This document shows positions 22,906 through 30,138 of a DNA stretch of 32,479 nt, piece after piece. Position 1 is the stretch's first letter, and every line of letters begins with the position of its first letter. Source of the stretch: Chloroflexota bacterium (GTDB lineage Bacteria > Chloroflexota > Dehalococcoidia > UBA2979); NCBI GenBank assembly GCA_027592645.1, contig JAQCKI010000013.1:1-32479 (forward strand), given 5' to 3'. The translations under genes and the position numbers were made by a program. The notes under the pieces were generated by a model, which saw nothing but the letters and a program-made list of their open reading frames with translations, was not told the origin of the DNA and made no database searches.

Positions 22906-24047
22906 CGGTTCGCGCCGTCCGTCACCGCCCCCGTCAGTTGCGCGTGCAGCGCCTCCACGTCCGCGCGCGAGGTAAGGCCACGCACGCGCTCCACGAACTC
23001 GCTGAGACTGGACGAGCGCTCGCGCACCTCGCGCAGTTGCGCGCCGATCGGGTCCACCGTGTCCGGGCGAGCGGCGTAACTGCCGAACCATGCGAAGTAG
23101 GCCTGGTTGATGCGGCGGATCTGCACGCCGGCTTCCCACAATTCCAGCCGCACCACCTCCATCCGCGCCTCCGCCTCGGCAATCTGCCCGGCGGCGAGGA
23201 GGTCATCGACCTCCAGCCGGAGGTCGCGCAGCACCATGTTGCGGTCGATCGCGGGCGTGGGGGTGAGGGCAGGCGGCAGGACGGCATCGAGGGCGGTCGG
23301 GTCGCCCCACCGCGCGAGCACATCTGCCGCGACTTCGTCACCGATGAGGTCGGCGACGGTCTCGTTGATCGTGCGCAGGTCGGCGCTGGCGAAGTAACGG
23401 ATGCCCAGCGGGTAGAACGCCAGGTAGTGGTGCACCCACTCGTGCGCCGCCGTCGCCACGACCGAGGCGTACGTGCCGCGGTTGATCACCACCGCCGGAT
23501 ACGCGGCCACCCCGCCCGAGGGCACCACGAGCGCCGACACTGCCGGATCCGCATCCTCGGTGGACGCCTCGATCCGCTCGGCTTCGGCCAATACCAGGTC
23601 GGGACGGAGCAACACCGCACGGTCGCGGCGGACCTCGGCGCGGGGGGAGGCGACCAGCACGCGCGGCGTCGTTGCCAGTTCGATGTTCACGGGCGGCGTC
23701 ACGGAGCCCGGCAACGGCACCCGTGCCGACACACCGAATTCGCGCAGGACGCGGTCGATGCGCCCTTCGATCGCCGCTTCGACCACGTTCTCGAGCTCGC
23801 GCGCCTCCTCCGAGGTCGGGTCGAGCGCGAAGTAGCGACGGATCGCCTCATCGGGGTCGGGGTCATTGCGGAACGGCGCACCGATGACCTGCAGTGCCTT
23901 GCCGGGTACTTGATCGATCTGCCAGCGAACCACATCGAAGCCGTCGCCTGCCTGGCGGTCACGCACCGCGACGGCACCGAGCACGAGCCCGAGGCCACCG
24001 AGGGCGGCAAGCGATGCGGCGAGCCACCTCGCGCGGCGTGCTGGCAT
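22902..24047 (-). CDS. Membrane-anchored putative zinc metalloprotease (HExxH)
   Basis: This 381-residue protein starts with a signal-anchor: basic PARRARW, then a hydrophobic stretch to about residue 29. It should therefore act outside the membrane. The motif AHEWVHH gives H202, E203 and H206 as zinc/catalytic residues. NETVADLIGDE, 23 residues further on, offers E229 as the third ligand, a gluzincin-like arrangement. The C-terminal third (about 270-365) is Glu/Arg-rich and probably helical. Ahead of the ATG is a near-perfect AAGGAG at spacing 5 (complement of 24053-24058). I do not recognise a named family, so the protease call rests on the motif, the anchor and the spacing. Confidence 0.65.
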   Translation of the reverse strand: MPARRARWLAASLAALGGLGLVLGAVAVRDRQAGDGFDVVRWQIDQVPGKALQVIGAPFRNDPDPDEAIRRYFALDPTSEEARELENVVEAAIEGRIDRVLREFGVSARVPLPGSVTPPVNIELATTPRVLVASPRAEVRRDRAVLLRPDLVLAEAERIEASTEDADPAVSALVVPSGGVAAYPAVVINRGTYASVVATAAHEWVHHYLAFYPLGIRYFASADLRTINETVADLIGDEVAADVLARWGDPTALDAVLPPALTPTPAIDRNMVLRDLRLEVDDLLAAGQIAEAEARMEVVRLELWEAGVQIRRINQAYFAWFGSYAARPDTVDPIGAQLREVRERSSSLSEFVERVRGLTSRADVEALHAQLTGAVTDGANR

Positions 24048-24103
24048 GCGGGCTCCTTCAGGGTGCCGTGTGGGGGGGTGGCGATCCGATCCAGTGTCCG
24101 CGA

Positions 24104-24109
24104 TATGAT
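24104..24109 (+). promoter_or_regulatory. -10 element for a probably leaderless RDD-gene transcript
   Basis: TATGAT (24104-24109, 5 of 6 consensus) is followed 7 bases later by the ATG at 24117, with no Shine-Dalgarno. The predicted start of transcription falls on or next to the ATG. The -35 region is unconvincing. Confidence 0.4.
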
Positions 24110-24116
24110 TCTCCGA

Positions 24117-24659
24117 ATGTTATCGATGACGTTCCCGCTCGCAACGCTCGCATCGGCCCCACCGGTGGGGTCGCGACGCGCGCGCATCAATGCCGTGGCG
24201 TTCGACCTCGCCTGCATCGCGGGCAGCGCAGTGCTCGGCGGGTTGCTGGCGTTCACGTGGCTGTTCCTGCGCACCTCGGCGGGCGCGGTCGATGCCGGCC
24301 GCGGCGACAGCGCCCTGGCGCTCGCGATTGCGATGGCCGGCGTGCCGGCCTGGTACGGCCTCGCGGCGCTCGATGTCGCGACCGCGGGCGCCACGCCCGG
24401 TCAGCGTCGTGCGGGGCTGCGTGTCGAGGGCGGTCCGGTAGCCCGCCTCGCGCGGTTCGCAATGTCGCCGGCGGCGCTCCCCGCCTGGCTGTGGCTCTCC
24501 GTGATGGCGATGCTCACGAGCCTGTACCCCATCCAACTGCTGTTCGCCTCGCTGGCCGCAGCAGCGGTCGGACTCGCGCTGACCTCGACCGTTCTCGTCG
24601 CCACCGGCCACCGAGGCCTCCACGAACGCATCACCGCCACCCGTCTGGTGCGCGCATGA
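24117..24659 (+). CDS. RDD-family membrane protein
   Basis: This 180-residue membrane protein has four hydrophobic segments (about 29-51, 65-86, 118-136 and 138-162). RDD-type signatures are visible: basic residues with D30 at the first helix, the loop TPGQRRAGLRV (93-103) and the C-terminal LHERITATRLV. RDD proteins are of mixed or unknown function; some act in ion transport. Starts at 24105, 24117 and 24126 are all in frame; 24117 fits the -10 at 24104-24109 for a leaderless message. The stop overlaps the next gene by ATGA. Confidence 0.7.
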   Translation: MLSMTFPLATLASAPPVGSRRARINAVAFDLACIAGSAVLGGLLAFTWLFLRTSAGAVDAGRGDSALALAIAMAGVPAWYGLAALDVATAGATPGQRRAGLRVEGGPVARLARFAMSPAALPAWLWLSVMAMLTSLYPIQLLFASLAAAAVGLALTSTVLVATGHRGLHERITATRLVRA

Positions 24660-25633
24660 CCGGGGAACGCCGCGAGGGCGACGCGCCCGAGGAGCCACTG
24701 GAGCCGATGCCGCCGCCGGTGCGGCCACGCTACGACCCGCCGGCGCCCGTGGTGATGGAGGAAGGCGTGTTCGGCACGCCGCCCTCGCGCATGACGCTCG
24801 ATGACCTCGAACGGACGCGCTACCACGGCTCGGCGCCGTGGATCAGCGCCGCCGTGATCGGCTTTGCGCTGGCGGTGATGGTCTGGCTCGCCGCGTACTC
24901 CGCGGCGCAGGCGACCGGCCCCACCGTCGCCCTGCCCGTGCTCGAGCGGGCGGTCGAGTCGCTGACCGGGCTCCGTGGCCTCGTCACGGTGCAGGAGCCG
25001 GCGATCCGCGCCGCCGCCACGGCCGGCGATGCCGACGCACCGATCATCGTGCCGGGGTTCGAGGTGCCGGGCGTCGCCCTCACCCGCGCCCAGGTGCAGG
25101 AGGGCAGCCCGGACGACTGGTACGCCTCGCTGCTACGCGCGTCCGCCGAGGCGGTGCGCCAGGGCGGCGTGGAGGCGCTCGCGTTCTCGCCCGATGCCGA
25201 GACGGGCGGCTGGTTCAGCACGCCCGGCGGCGCCCGCCTGCTGGCGCGCATGCTCTCCGAGGACAACCACAACCGCGCGACGATGCTGCTCTGGCCGTCC
25301 GCGATCGCCTCGCTGCTACTCGGCACGCTGGTGTTCGTCGCGGGTCACGGGCTGGGCCGTCTCCAGGCGCTCGGCGTCGGGCTGGTGCTGGCGGCGGTGC
25401 CCGTCGGCGTCGCCGGGCTGGCGGGCATGGGCATCGTTGCCTTCGCCGGCAGCGATGGCTCCCCACTCGCCGACTCGCTCTCCGCCATGGCCGCCGAACT
25501 TGCGCGGACGCCGTTCCGGAACGCGATCACGCTCGCCTTCGCCGGCCTCGCCATCGCCGTCCCGGCGCTGATCGTGCGGTTCGTGGTCGAACGCCTGCAG
25601 CCGGACCCGCTCGCGGAGCAGGAACTCGCGTGA
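24656..25633 (+). CDS. Four-helix membrane protein of unknown function
   Basis: This 325-residue protein has a Pro/Glu-rich cytoplasmic-like N-terminus (1-55). Predicted membrane helices lie at about 62-85, 208-230, 236-265 and 289-311. The roughly 120-residue region between the first two helices is soluble and probably extracytoplasmic. No family is recognised. It is translationally coupled to the RDD gene upstream (ATGA) and to a 37-residue frame downstream (GTGA), so the three likely form one unit. Confidence 0.7.
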   Translation: MTGERREGDAPEEPLEPMPPPVRPRYDPPAPVVMEEGVFGTPPSRMTLDDLERTRYHGSAPWISAAVIGFALAVMVWLAAYSAAQATGPTVALPVLERAVESLTGLRGLVTVQEPAIRAAATAGDADAPIIVPGFEVPGVALTRAQVQEGSPDDWYASLLRASAEAVRQGGVEALAFSPDAETGGWFSTPGGARLLARMLSEDNHNRATMLLWPSAIASLLLGTLVFVAGHGLGRLQALGVGLVLAAVPVGVAGLAGMGIVAFAGSDGSPLADSLSAMAAELARTPFRNAITLAFAGLAIAVPALIVRFVVERLQPDPLAEQELA

Positions 25634-25743
25634 CCTTCCGCACCATCGACCCGCGCTGGGAGGACAGCGACCTGAACCAACTGAAGACCGTGCCCGGCAC
25701 CGCCTTCGAGGCGGTCGACACCGGGCCGATCCTCGGCCGGTAG
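25630..25743 (+). CDS. Small protein (37 residues) coupled to the membrane-protein gene
   Basis: The frame begins with GTG in GTGA, overlapping the preceding stop, and ends with TAG at 25741-25743. The product starts MTFRTIDPRWEDSDLNQLKTV and ends GPILGR. It is hydrophilic, with no helix of membrane type. The 4-base overlap, used at nearly every junction in this window, and a coding-like composition support it; the short length and lack of a known family limit confidence. The 161 bases after it up to the restriction-modification gene hold only weak promoter-like sequence. Confidence 0.45.
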   Translation: MTFRTIDPRWEDSDLNQLKTVPGTAFEAVDTGPILGR

Positions 25744-25904
25744 GCGGGGGACGGCGCGCACCCCTCGACGCCCTCGCCCAGAGTCACCAGCCGCACGGAG
25801 TCCTGTTCAGTTATCATTCCGCCGCTCGGTTCCTCTCGCCTCCCCTTAGCGGCACCACCTCGCTACTCTTCGATCCTCCCTGCAACTCATTCCCTGGGGT
25901 AAGC

Positions 25905-26579
25905 GTGTTCGATTCGCCGGACGATATCCTTGGCCTCGCGGACGTTGTGGAGGCGCAACGCCGCGGCTTCATTCACGTCGATGGCCTGCGAGTCACGTAC
26001 CTGCTTTCACAGCAGCGAGAGTACGACTGGTCAGACCCTGAGGAGTGGATCCGCGCTCACACCGTCGCGTGGCTCATCGTCTCCAGAGGCTACCCAGCCA
26101 ACCGCATCCGCACGGAGGTTCCCGTACCTCGGCGCACTCCCAATGACTCGGCTGATGTTGTGGTCTTTCGGGATGACGCCTGTCGCGACCCGTACCTCGT
26201 TGTCGAGAACAAGGCCGAGGGGCAGACCCTCGCCGCCCGCACGCAGGCCATAGAGCAAGGCTTCGGAAACGCGAACTCGCTCCGCGCCCCGCTGATGCTC
26301 TACGACGAGGGGGGCACGTCGAGACTCTTCAACGTTTCCGACTACCCATCGCTTAGCGAGACGCCAACGTACTGGGGGAGCGCGCCCAGGTCCCGGACCA
26401 GTATGGCGCCGTTCCCGTGTACGCCCATATCGCCGGACAGCCGGGCGACATCACCTCCGCGGACTCTAGCGCGGTTGAGGCTCGCATCCGTCGCGCACAT
26501 TCCACGATCTGGGCCGGCGGGAAGCGCGACCCCCTCACCGCCTTCGATGAGTGGAGCAAGCTCCTCTTCGCGAAAGTGA
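25905..26579 (+). CDS. Restriction-modification protein, N-terminal PD-(D/E)XK nuclease part (frameshifted after about 26360)
   Basis: The first 152 residues match the type I HsdR-like N-terminal nuclease domain. The PD-(D/E)XK core is visible as D84 in SADVVVF and E101-N-K103 in YLVVENKAEG. After LFNVSDYPSLSE (about 26360) the frame becomes nonsense and stops at 26579. The natural continuation (RDANVLGERAQVPDQYG) is found in the frame that leads into the methylase. The shift is equivalent to one lost base, or to loss of one 4-base GCGA-type unit. The GTG start at 25905 has a GGGG-type weak ribosome site. The gene is GC-poorer than its neighbours, so it was probably acquired. Confidence 0.75.
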   Translation: MFDSPDDILGLADVVEAQRRGFIHVDGLRVTYLLSQQREYDWSDPEEWIRAHTVAWLIVSRGYPANRIRTEVPVPRRTPNDSADVVVFRDDACRDPYLVVENKAEGQTLAARTQAIEQGFGNANSLRAPLMLYDEGGTSRLFNVSDYPSLSETPTYWGSAPRSRTSMAPFPCTPISPDSRATSPPRTLARLRLASVAHIPRSGPAGSATPSPPSMSGASSSSRK

Positions 26580-28615
26580 TTGACGAGAAGACCACGCCGA
26601 CCGGCCAGCCTCGGCGCTTTCAAGTTGGCGCAAACGAGACGGCCGCGTCTGTCGCTACCCGTATCCACACGCTCTTCGCGGAGGCCTGTCGGAGCGACCC
26701 GTCCATCTTTAGCCCCGACGTGCGGATCGCCCTTCCTGACAACAAGGTCGTGGAGGTCGTTCGCGCGCTACAACCGCTCAGTTTCACTAGGAGCGACGTC
26801 GACACGATAGGGACGGCTTTTGAGGGTTTCTTCGGTGGCATCTTCCGCGGCGAACTCGGGCAGTACTTCACCATGCGCCAGCTCGCCCGTTTCACTGTCG
26901 CCATGCTGGATATCCGCGAAACTGACTATGTGCTCGACCCGACCTGTGGAAGCGGAGGATTCCTTCTTGAGGCACTCCTGCAGACTTGGCATGGGGTCGA
27001 CGAGCGGTTTGCAGGCCAACCCCCGGAGCAGATTGAGCGGTTGAAAGTCGACTTCGCGGGGCTCCACGTCTATGGGATTGAGATCCACGAGATTCTGGCG
27101 CGGGTCTGCAAGATTAACCTGCTCTTACATCACGACGGCCATACGAACGTCGTCGCAGGTGCCACATGCCTGGATACCTCATTTCCTTTGCCAAGGCTGA
27201 ATCCACCCAGCGAGCGATTCTCACGGGTTGTCGGGAATCCCCCATTTGGTGACACCGTCCGAGCAGGCGACGAGGATCTTCTTGGCGCCAATTCACTCGG
27301 TACCTTCACGGTTGCCGCAGGTCGGCGCCAAGCTGATTCCGATCACGTCATCCTTGAGAGATCCATTGACCTGCTGGAACCTAGTGGTCGTCTCAGACTC
27401 GTCCTTCCGGATGGGCTCCTGAACAACCAAGGCGAACAGTCCAACTGTCCTCAGGTTCGGCTAATGCTCGCCACACGCGGGCGCGTTGACGCTGTTGTCT
27501 CTCTGCCGGATTTCGCGTTTCGCAAGTCCGGTGCGCAGAACAAGACCTCGATACTCTTTTTTACGAAGTACACGCACGCCGAACGTCGGGCGCTAGATCG
27601 CGCGCTCCAAAGACAGGAGTTCTCGGGGCTGCCCGCCGCGGAGGTCGTGCATCACGCGACTGTTCTCGCAGGACTCAACTACCGCACGTTTCTCGCCGAG
27701 GCCAATCACGTGGGCTATACAACGACGGGCGCCCAATCACCCAAGAACGAGCTCTACCACGCGACGCCAGAAGGACGCGTGACCCCTGATCAGACCGGTA
27801 CCGTTCTCGGCGAATGGCGCCTGTTCAAGCACTCTCCGGATAACTACCAAGCCCGCACCAGCCCGGACTGCGTTTCCGTCGCATTCGACGAGCTCTGGGC
27901 TGCGCATTCGAGTCACCGCCTGGACCCGAAGTATCACCTCTTCTTGAGGGAAGCCGCTCGTGCGCGACCGCCAGGCTGGGAAAGTGCGACGCTGGGCACG
28001 CTGATGCGGCGCCGCCTCAGCGATGCCAACCCGGGTACTGCGCCGGAGCGCGAATTTACCGTGATGACCATTGCGCAAACGGGGGAGATTCGGCCCCGGA
28101 TAGCTGGCAAGGGAAAGACGCCGCCGGAATGGCTTGGTAGTTATCTTGCCGAGACACCGTCAAGTTGGTACTCAGCAAATGCGGGTGACGTGGTGTTCTC
28201 GAGTATCGACCTGTGGAAGGGTTGCATCTCCGTCGTTCCTCCCGAGTTCGACGGCGCGATTGTGACCAAAGAATTCCCCATCTATGAGGTCATGGGTGGC
28301 ACCCTCGATCCGGAATTCCTACAAATTCTCCTCCGGAGCCGTTATTACCAACGTGCATTCCGCGCGATCACAACCGGCCACAGCAACCGGCGCAGAACGC
28401 AGTCTGCCGACTTCGAGGCGTTAGAGATTCACTACCCGCCAACCATCGACGCACAGCGCGAGGCGATTCGGGAGGTTCTAACCGCGAGTCACGATCAACG
28501 ATTAAGCCGCGTTGCTTTGGCGAGTGCCGTGCGACGATTCGACAATGCCATCGACGGTCGAGGAGACGAGGCCCTCCCCGAACTCGAGGACGAGGGCGAG
28601 GTAGAGCAGGATTAA
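26417..28615 (+). CDS. Restriction-modification protein, HsdM-like N6-adenine methylase plus HsdS-like specificity domain
   Basis: This is the second part of the same gene. The true reading frame is open from just after an in-frame TAG at 26354-26356; the GTG at 26417 is merely the first possible start. The numbered product shows a helical HsdM N-domain (about 35-150) and motif I DPTCGSGG (174-181, at 26936). The adenine-methylase motif NPPF is at 274-277 (27236). The C-terminal target-recognition region is at about 500-732, with GDVVFSSIDLWKGCISVVPPEFDGAIV typical of HsdS. Joined to the nuclease part the polypeptide would be about 900 residues, without any helicase motor. This points to a single-chain type IIG/IIL-like or type I-derived enzyme rather than a classic type I system. 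Confidence 0.85.
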   Translation: MYAHIAGQPGDITSADSSAVEARIRRAHSTIWAGGKRDPLTAFDEWSKLLFAKVIDEKTTPTGQPRRFQVGANETAASVATRIHTLFAEACRSDPSIFSPDVRIALPDNKVVEVVRALQPLSFTRSDVDTIGTAFEGFFGGIFRGELGQYFTMRQLARFTVAMLDIRETDYVLDPTCGSGGFLLEALLQTWHGVDERFAGQPPEQIERLKVDFAGLHVYGIEIHEILARVCKINLLLHHDGHTNVVAGATCLDTSFPLPRLNPPSERFSRVVGNPPFGDTVRAGDEDLLGANSLGTFTVAAGRRQADSDHVILERSIDLLEPSGRLRLVLPDGLLNNQGEQSNCPQVRLMLATRGRVDAVVSLPDFAFRKSGAQNKTSILFFTKYTHAERRALDRALQRQEFSGLPAAEVVHHATVLAGLNYRTFLAEANHVGYTTTGAQSPKNELYHATPEGRVTPDQTGTVLGEWRLFKHSPDNYQARTSPDCVSVAFDELWAAHSSHRLDPKYHLFLREAARARPPGWESATLGTLMRRRLSDANPGTAPEREFTVMTIAQTGEIRPRIAGKGKTPPEWLGSYLAETPSSWYSANAGDVVFSSIDLWKGCISVVPPEFDGAIVTKEFPIYEVMGGTLDPEFLQILLRSRYYQRAFRAITTGHSNRRRTQSADFEALEIHYPPTIDAQREAIREVLTASHDQRLSRVALASAVRRFDNAIDGRGDEALPELEDEGEVEQD

Positions 28616-28720
28616 TCGGGTGCCCAGGGCACGACGAATCGGCGGCCTGCGGCCTCTCATCGCACTATCTCCAGTGTTTACACGAGTGGCCGCCCGTCAA
28701 GGAGCCGTCACCCCCTCCCG

Positions 28721-28749
28721 TTGACGCTCCCCGGCGGCGCGGATAGCGT
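28721..28749 (+). promoter_or_regulatory. Promoter of the malyl-CoA lyase gene
   Basis: TTGACG (28721-28726) is separated by 17 bases from TAGCGT (28744-28749). The predicted start is near 28756, about 80 bases before the chosen ATG. The -35 matches at 5 of 6 positions and the -10 at 3 of 6. The rest of the 218-base gap contains only a short GTGCC-CAG-GGCAC inverted repeat (28620-28632) after the restriction-modification gene. Confidence 0.5.
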
Positions 28750-28833
28750 CCCTGCGACGCACGTTCCGTGCCTCGGACGGCCCGATGCTCGTACGCTGGA
28801 CGCCTCGCGGCGCCGATCCGCATGGAGATTCCT

Positions 28834-29892
28834 ATGCTCCGCAGCCCCAAGGACTTCTTCCAACCGCTCGCCATCGGCGCGCCCGAGCCGTGGCGCGAGA
28901 TCCCGGCGAAGCCGAGCCGCATGATCCACTTCCTGCCGGTGGTGACGCCCAAACTCGCCGAGCGCATCCCGGAGATCCTGACCCAGGTGGACGTACTCCT
29001 CGGCAACTTCGAGGACGCCATCGCGATCGACCGCAAGGAGGAGGCCCGCGAGGGCTTCATCCAGGCGGTGAAGGACAACGACTTCGGCGACGTGGGCTGC
29101 TGGGCGCGCGTCAACGCGCTCGACTCGCCGTGGTTCCTGGACGACGTGATGCGGCTGGTGTCCGAGGTGGGCGACCGCCTGGACGTGCTCATGCTGCCGA
29201 AGGTGCTGGGCGCGCAGGACATCCATTACATCGACCGGCTGCTCGCCCAACTCGAGGCGCGCGCCGGGGTGAAGCGCCCGATCATGGTGCACGCGATCCT
29301 TGAGACCGGCGGCGGCGTCGCGCAGGTCGAAGAGATCGCCCTCGCCAGCCCGCGGATGCAGGGGATGTCGTTCGGGCCGGCGGACCTGGCCGCCTCGCGA
29401 CGGATGAAGACCACGCGCGTGGGCGGCGGGCACCCGTCCTACCTCGTGCGGACGGACCCTGATCCGGCGAACGCGGACGCGCCCCGGCAGACGGCGCAAC
29501 AGGACCCGTGGCACTACTCGATCGCGCGGATGGTGGACGCCTGCGTGAACGCGGGGATCTACCCGTACTACGGCCCGTTCGGTGACATCTCCGACCCGCT
29601 GGGGTGCGAGGACCAGTTCCGCGCCTCGTTCCTGCTCGGGTGCGTGGGGGCGTGGTCGCTCCACCCGAGCCAGATCGAGATCGCGCGCAACGTCTTCTCG
29701 CCCGCCCCGGACGAGGTGAAGTTCGCGAAGCGCATCCTGGACGCGATGCCGGACGGTTCTGGCGTGGTGATGCTGGATGGCAAGATGCAGGACGACGCGA
29801 CCTGGAAGCAGGCGAAGGTGATCTGGGACCTGGCGGTGATGATCGCCAAGCGCGACCCGCAGATGGCCCAGCAGTACGGCATCGAGGGGTAG
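28834..29892 (+). CDS. mcl: L-malyl-CoA / beta-methylmalyl-CoA lyase
   Basis: This Mg2+-dependent HpcH/HpaI-fold lyase cleaves malyl-CoA to acetyl-CoA and glyoxylate, and methylmalyl-CoA to propionyl-CoA and glyoxylate. The 352-residue protein resembles the Chloroflexus enzyme along its length (from memory): [37 protein letters not shown] with R92, ILETGG with E157, [10 protein letters not shown] with D184 as a metal ligand, and [20 protein letters not shown] near the end. The ATG at 28834 is chosen because GGAG (28824-28827) lies 6 bases upstream; ATG 28822 is the alternative. A CoA-ligase pair follows downstream after a hairpin-rich gap, consistent with a malate-activating pathway. Confidence 0.9.
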   Translation: MLRSPKDFFQPLAIGAPEPWREIPAKPSRMIHFLPVVTPKLAERIPEILTQVDVLLGNFEDAIAIDRKEEAREGFIQAVKDNDFGDVGCWARVNALDSPWFLDDVMRLVSEVGDRLDVLMLPKVLGAQDIHYIDRLLAQLEARAGVKRPIMVHAILETGGGVAQVEEIALASPRMQGMSFGPADLAASRRMKTTRVGGGHPSYLVRTDPDPANADAPRQTAQQDPWHYSIARMVDACVNAGIYPYYGPFGDISDPLGCEDQFRASFLLGCVGAWSLHPSQIEIARNVFSPAPDEVKFAKRILDAMPDGSGVVMLDGKMQDDATWKQAKVIWDLAVMIAKRDPQMAQQYGIEG

Positions 29893-29923
29893 CGGCGGCT
29901 CATCGGCGCCCCGTGAGGCCCTT

Positions 29924-29940
29924 GCGGCCCTGCGGGCCGC
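29924..29940 (+). terminator. GC-rich hairpin after malyl-CoA lyase
   Basis: GCGGCCC (29924-29930) and GGGCCGC (29934-29940) form a perfect 7-base-pair stem with a 3-base loop, 31 bases after the mcl stop. No T tract follows, so termination would be weak or factor-dependent. Confidence 0.4.
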
Positions 29941-29941
29941 C

Positions 29942-29982
29942 CTCACCCCCTACCCCCTCTCCCCGGGGGAGAAGGGGATGAG
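29942..29982. repeat. Long imperfect intergenic hairpin (CTCACCCC...GGGGATGAG)
   Basis: The stretch contains a C-rich left arm ending CTCTCCCC and a G-rich right arm beginning GGGGGAGA, with a final ATGAG. It folds into one long stem without a T tract. It resembles the CCCTCACCCC...CTCTCCC type repeat found in intergenic DNA of many GC-rich genomes. Confidence 0.5.
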
Positions 29983-29984
29983 AC

Positions 29985-30009
29985 GTGACGGGGGTTCCAC
30001 CCCCATCAC
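29985..30009. repeat. Second hairpin upstream of the CoA-ligase genes
   Basis: GTGA-C-GGGGG (29985-29994), a TTCCA loop (29995-29999) and CCCCC-A-TCAC (30000-30009) form a 10-base stem with one mismatch. It lies 130 bases before the ligase start and directly after the long hairpin. Confidence 0.45.
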
Positions 30010-30138
30010 GGCGAGGCCCCCGTTCAGACGCGAGGCGCTGCGCCATCGCGAGGCAGGGACGAGAGCCACTCGCCGGTAAGTGCGATGATGCGCCTCGGCG
30101 ACCAGTCGGGTGAGCGAGTGACGCGGTAAGGAGCGCCC

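Noticed and set aside
28620-28632. A terminator after the restriction-modification gene
   Set aside because: GTGCC-CAG-GGCAC is only a 5-base stem and has no T tract.
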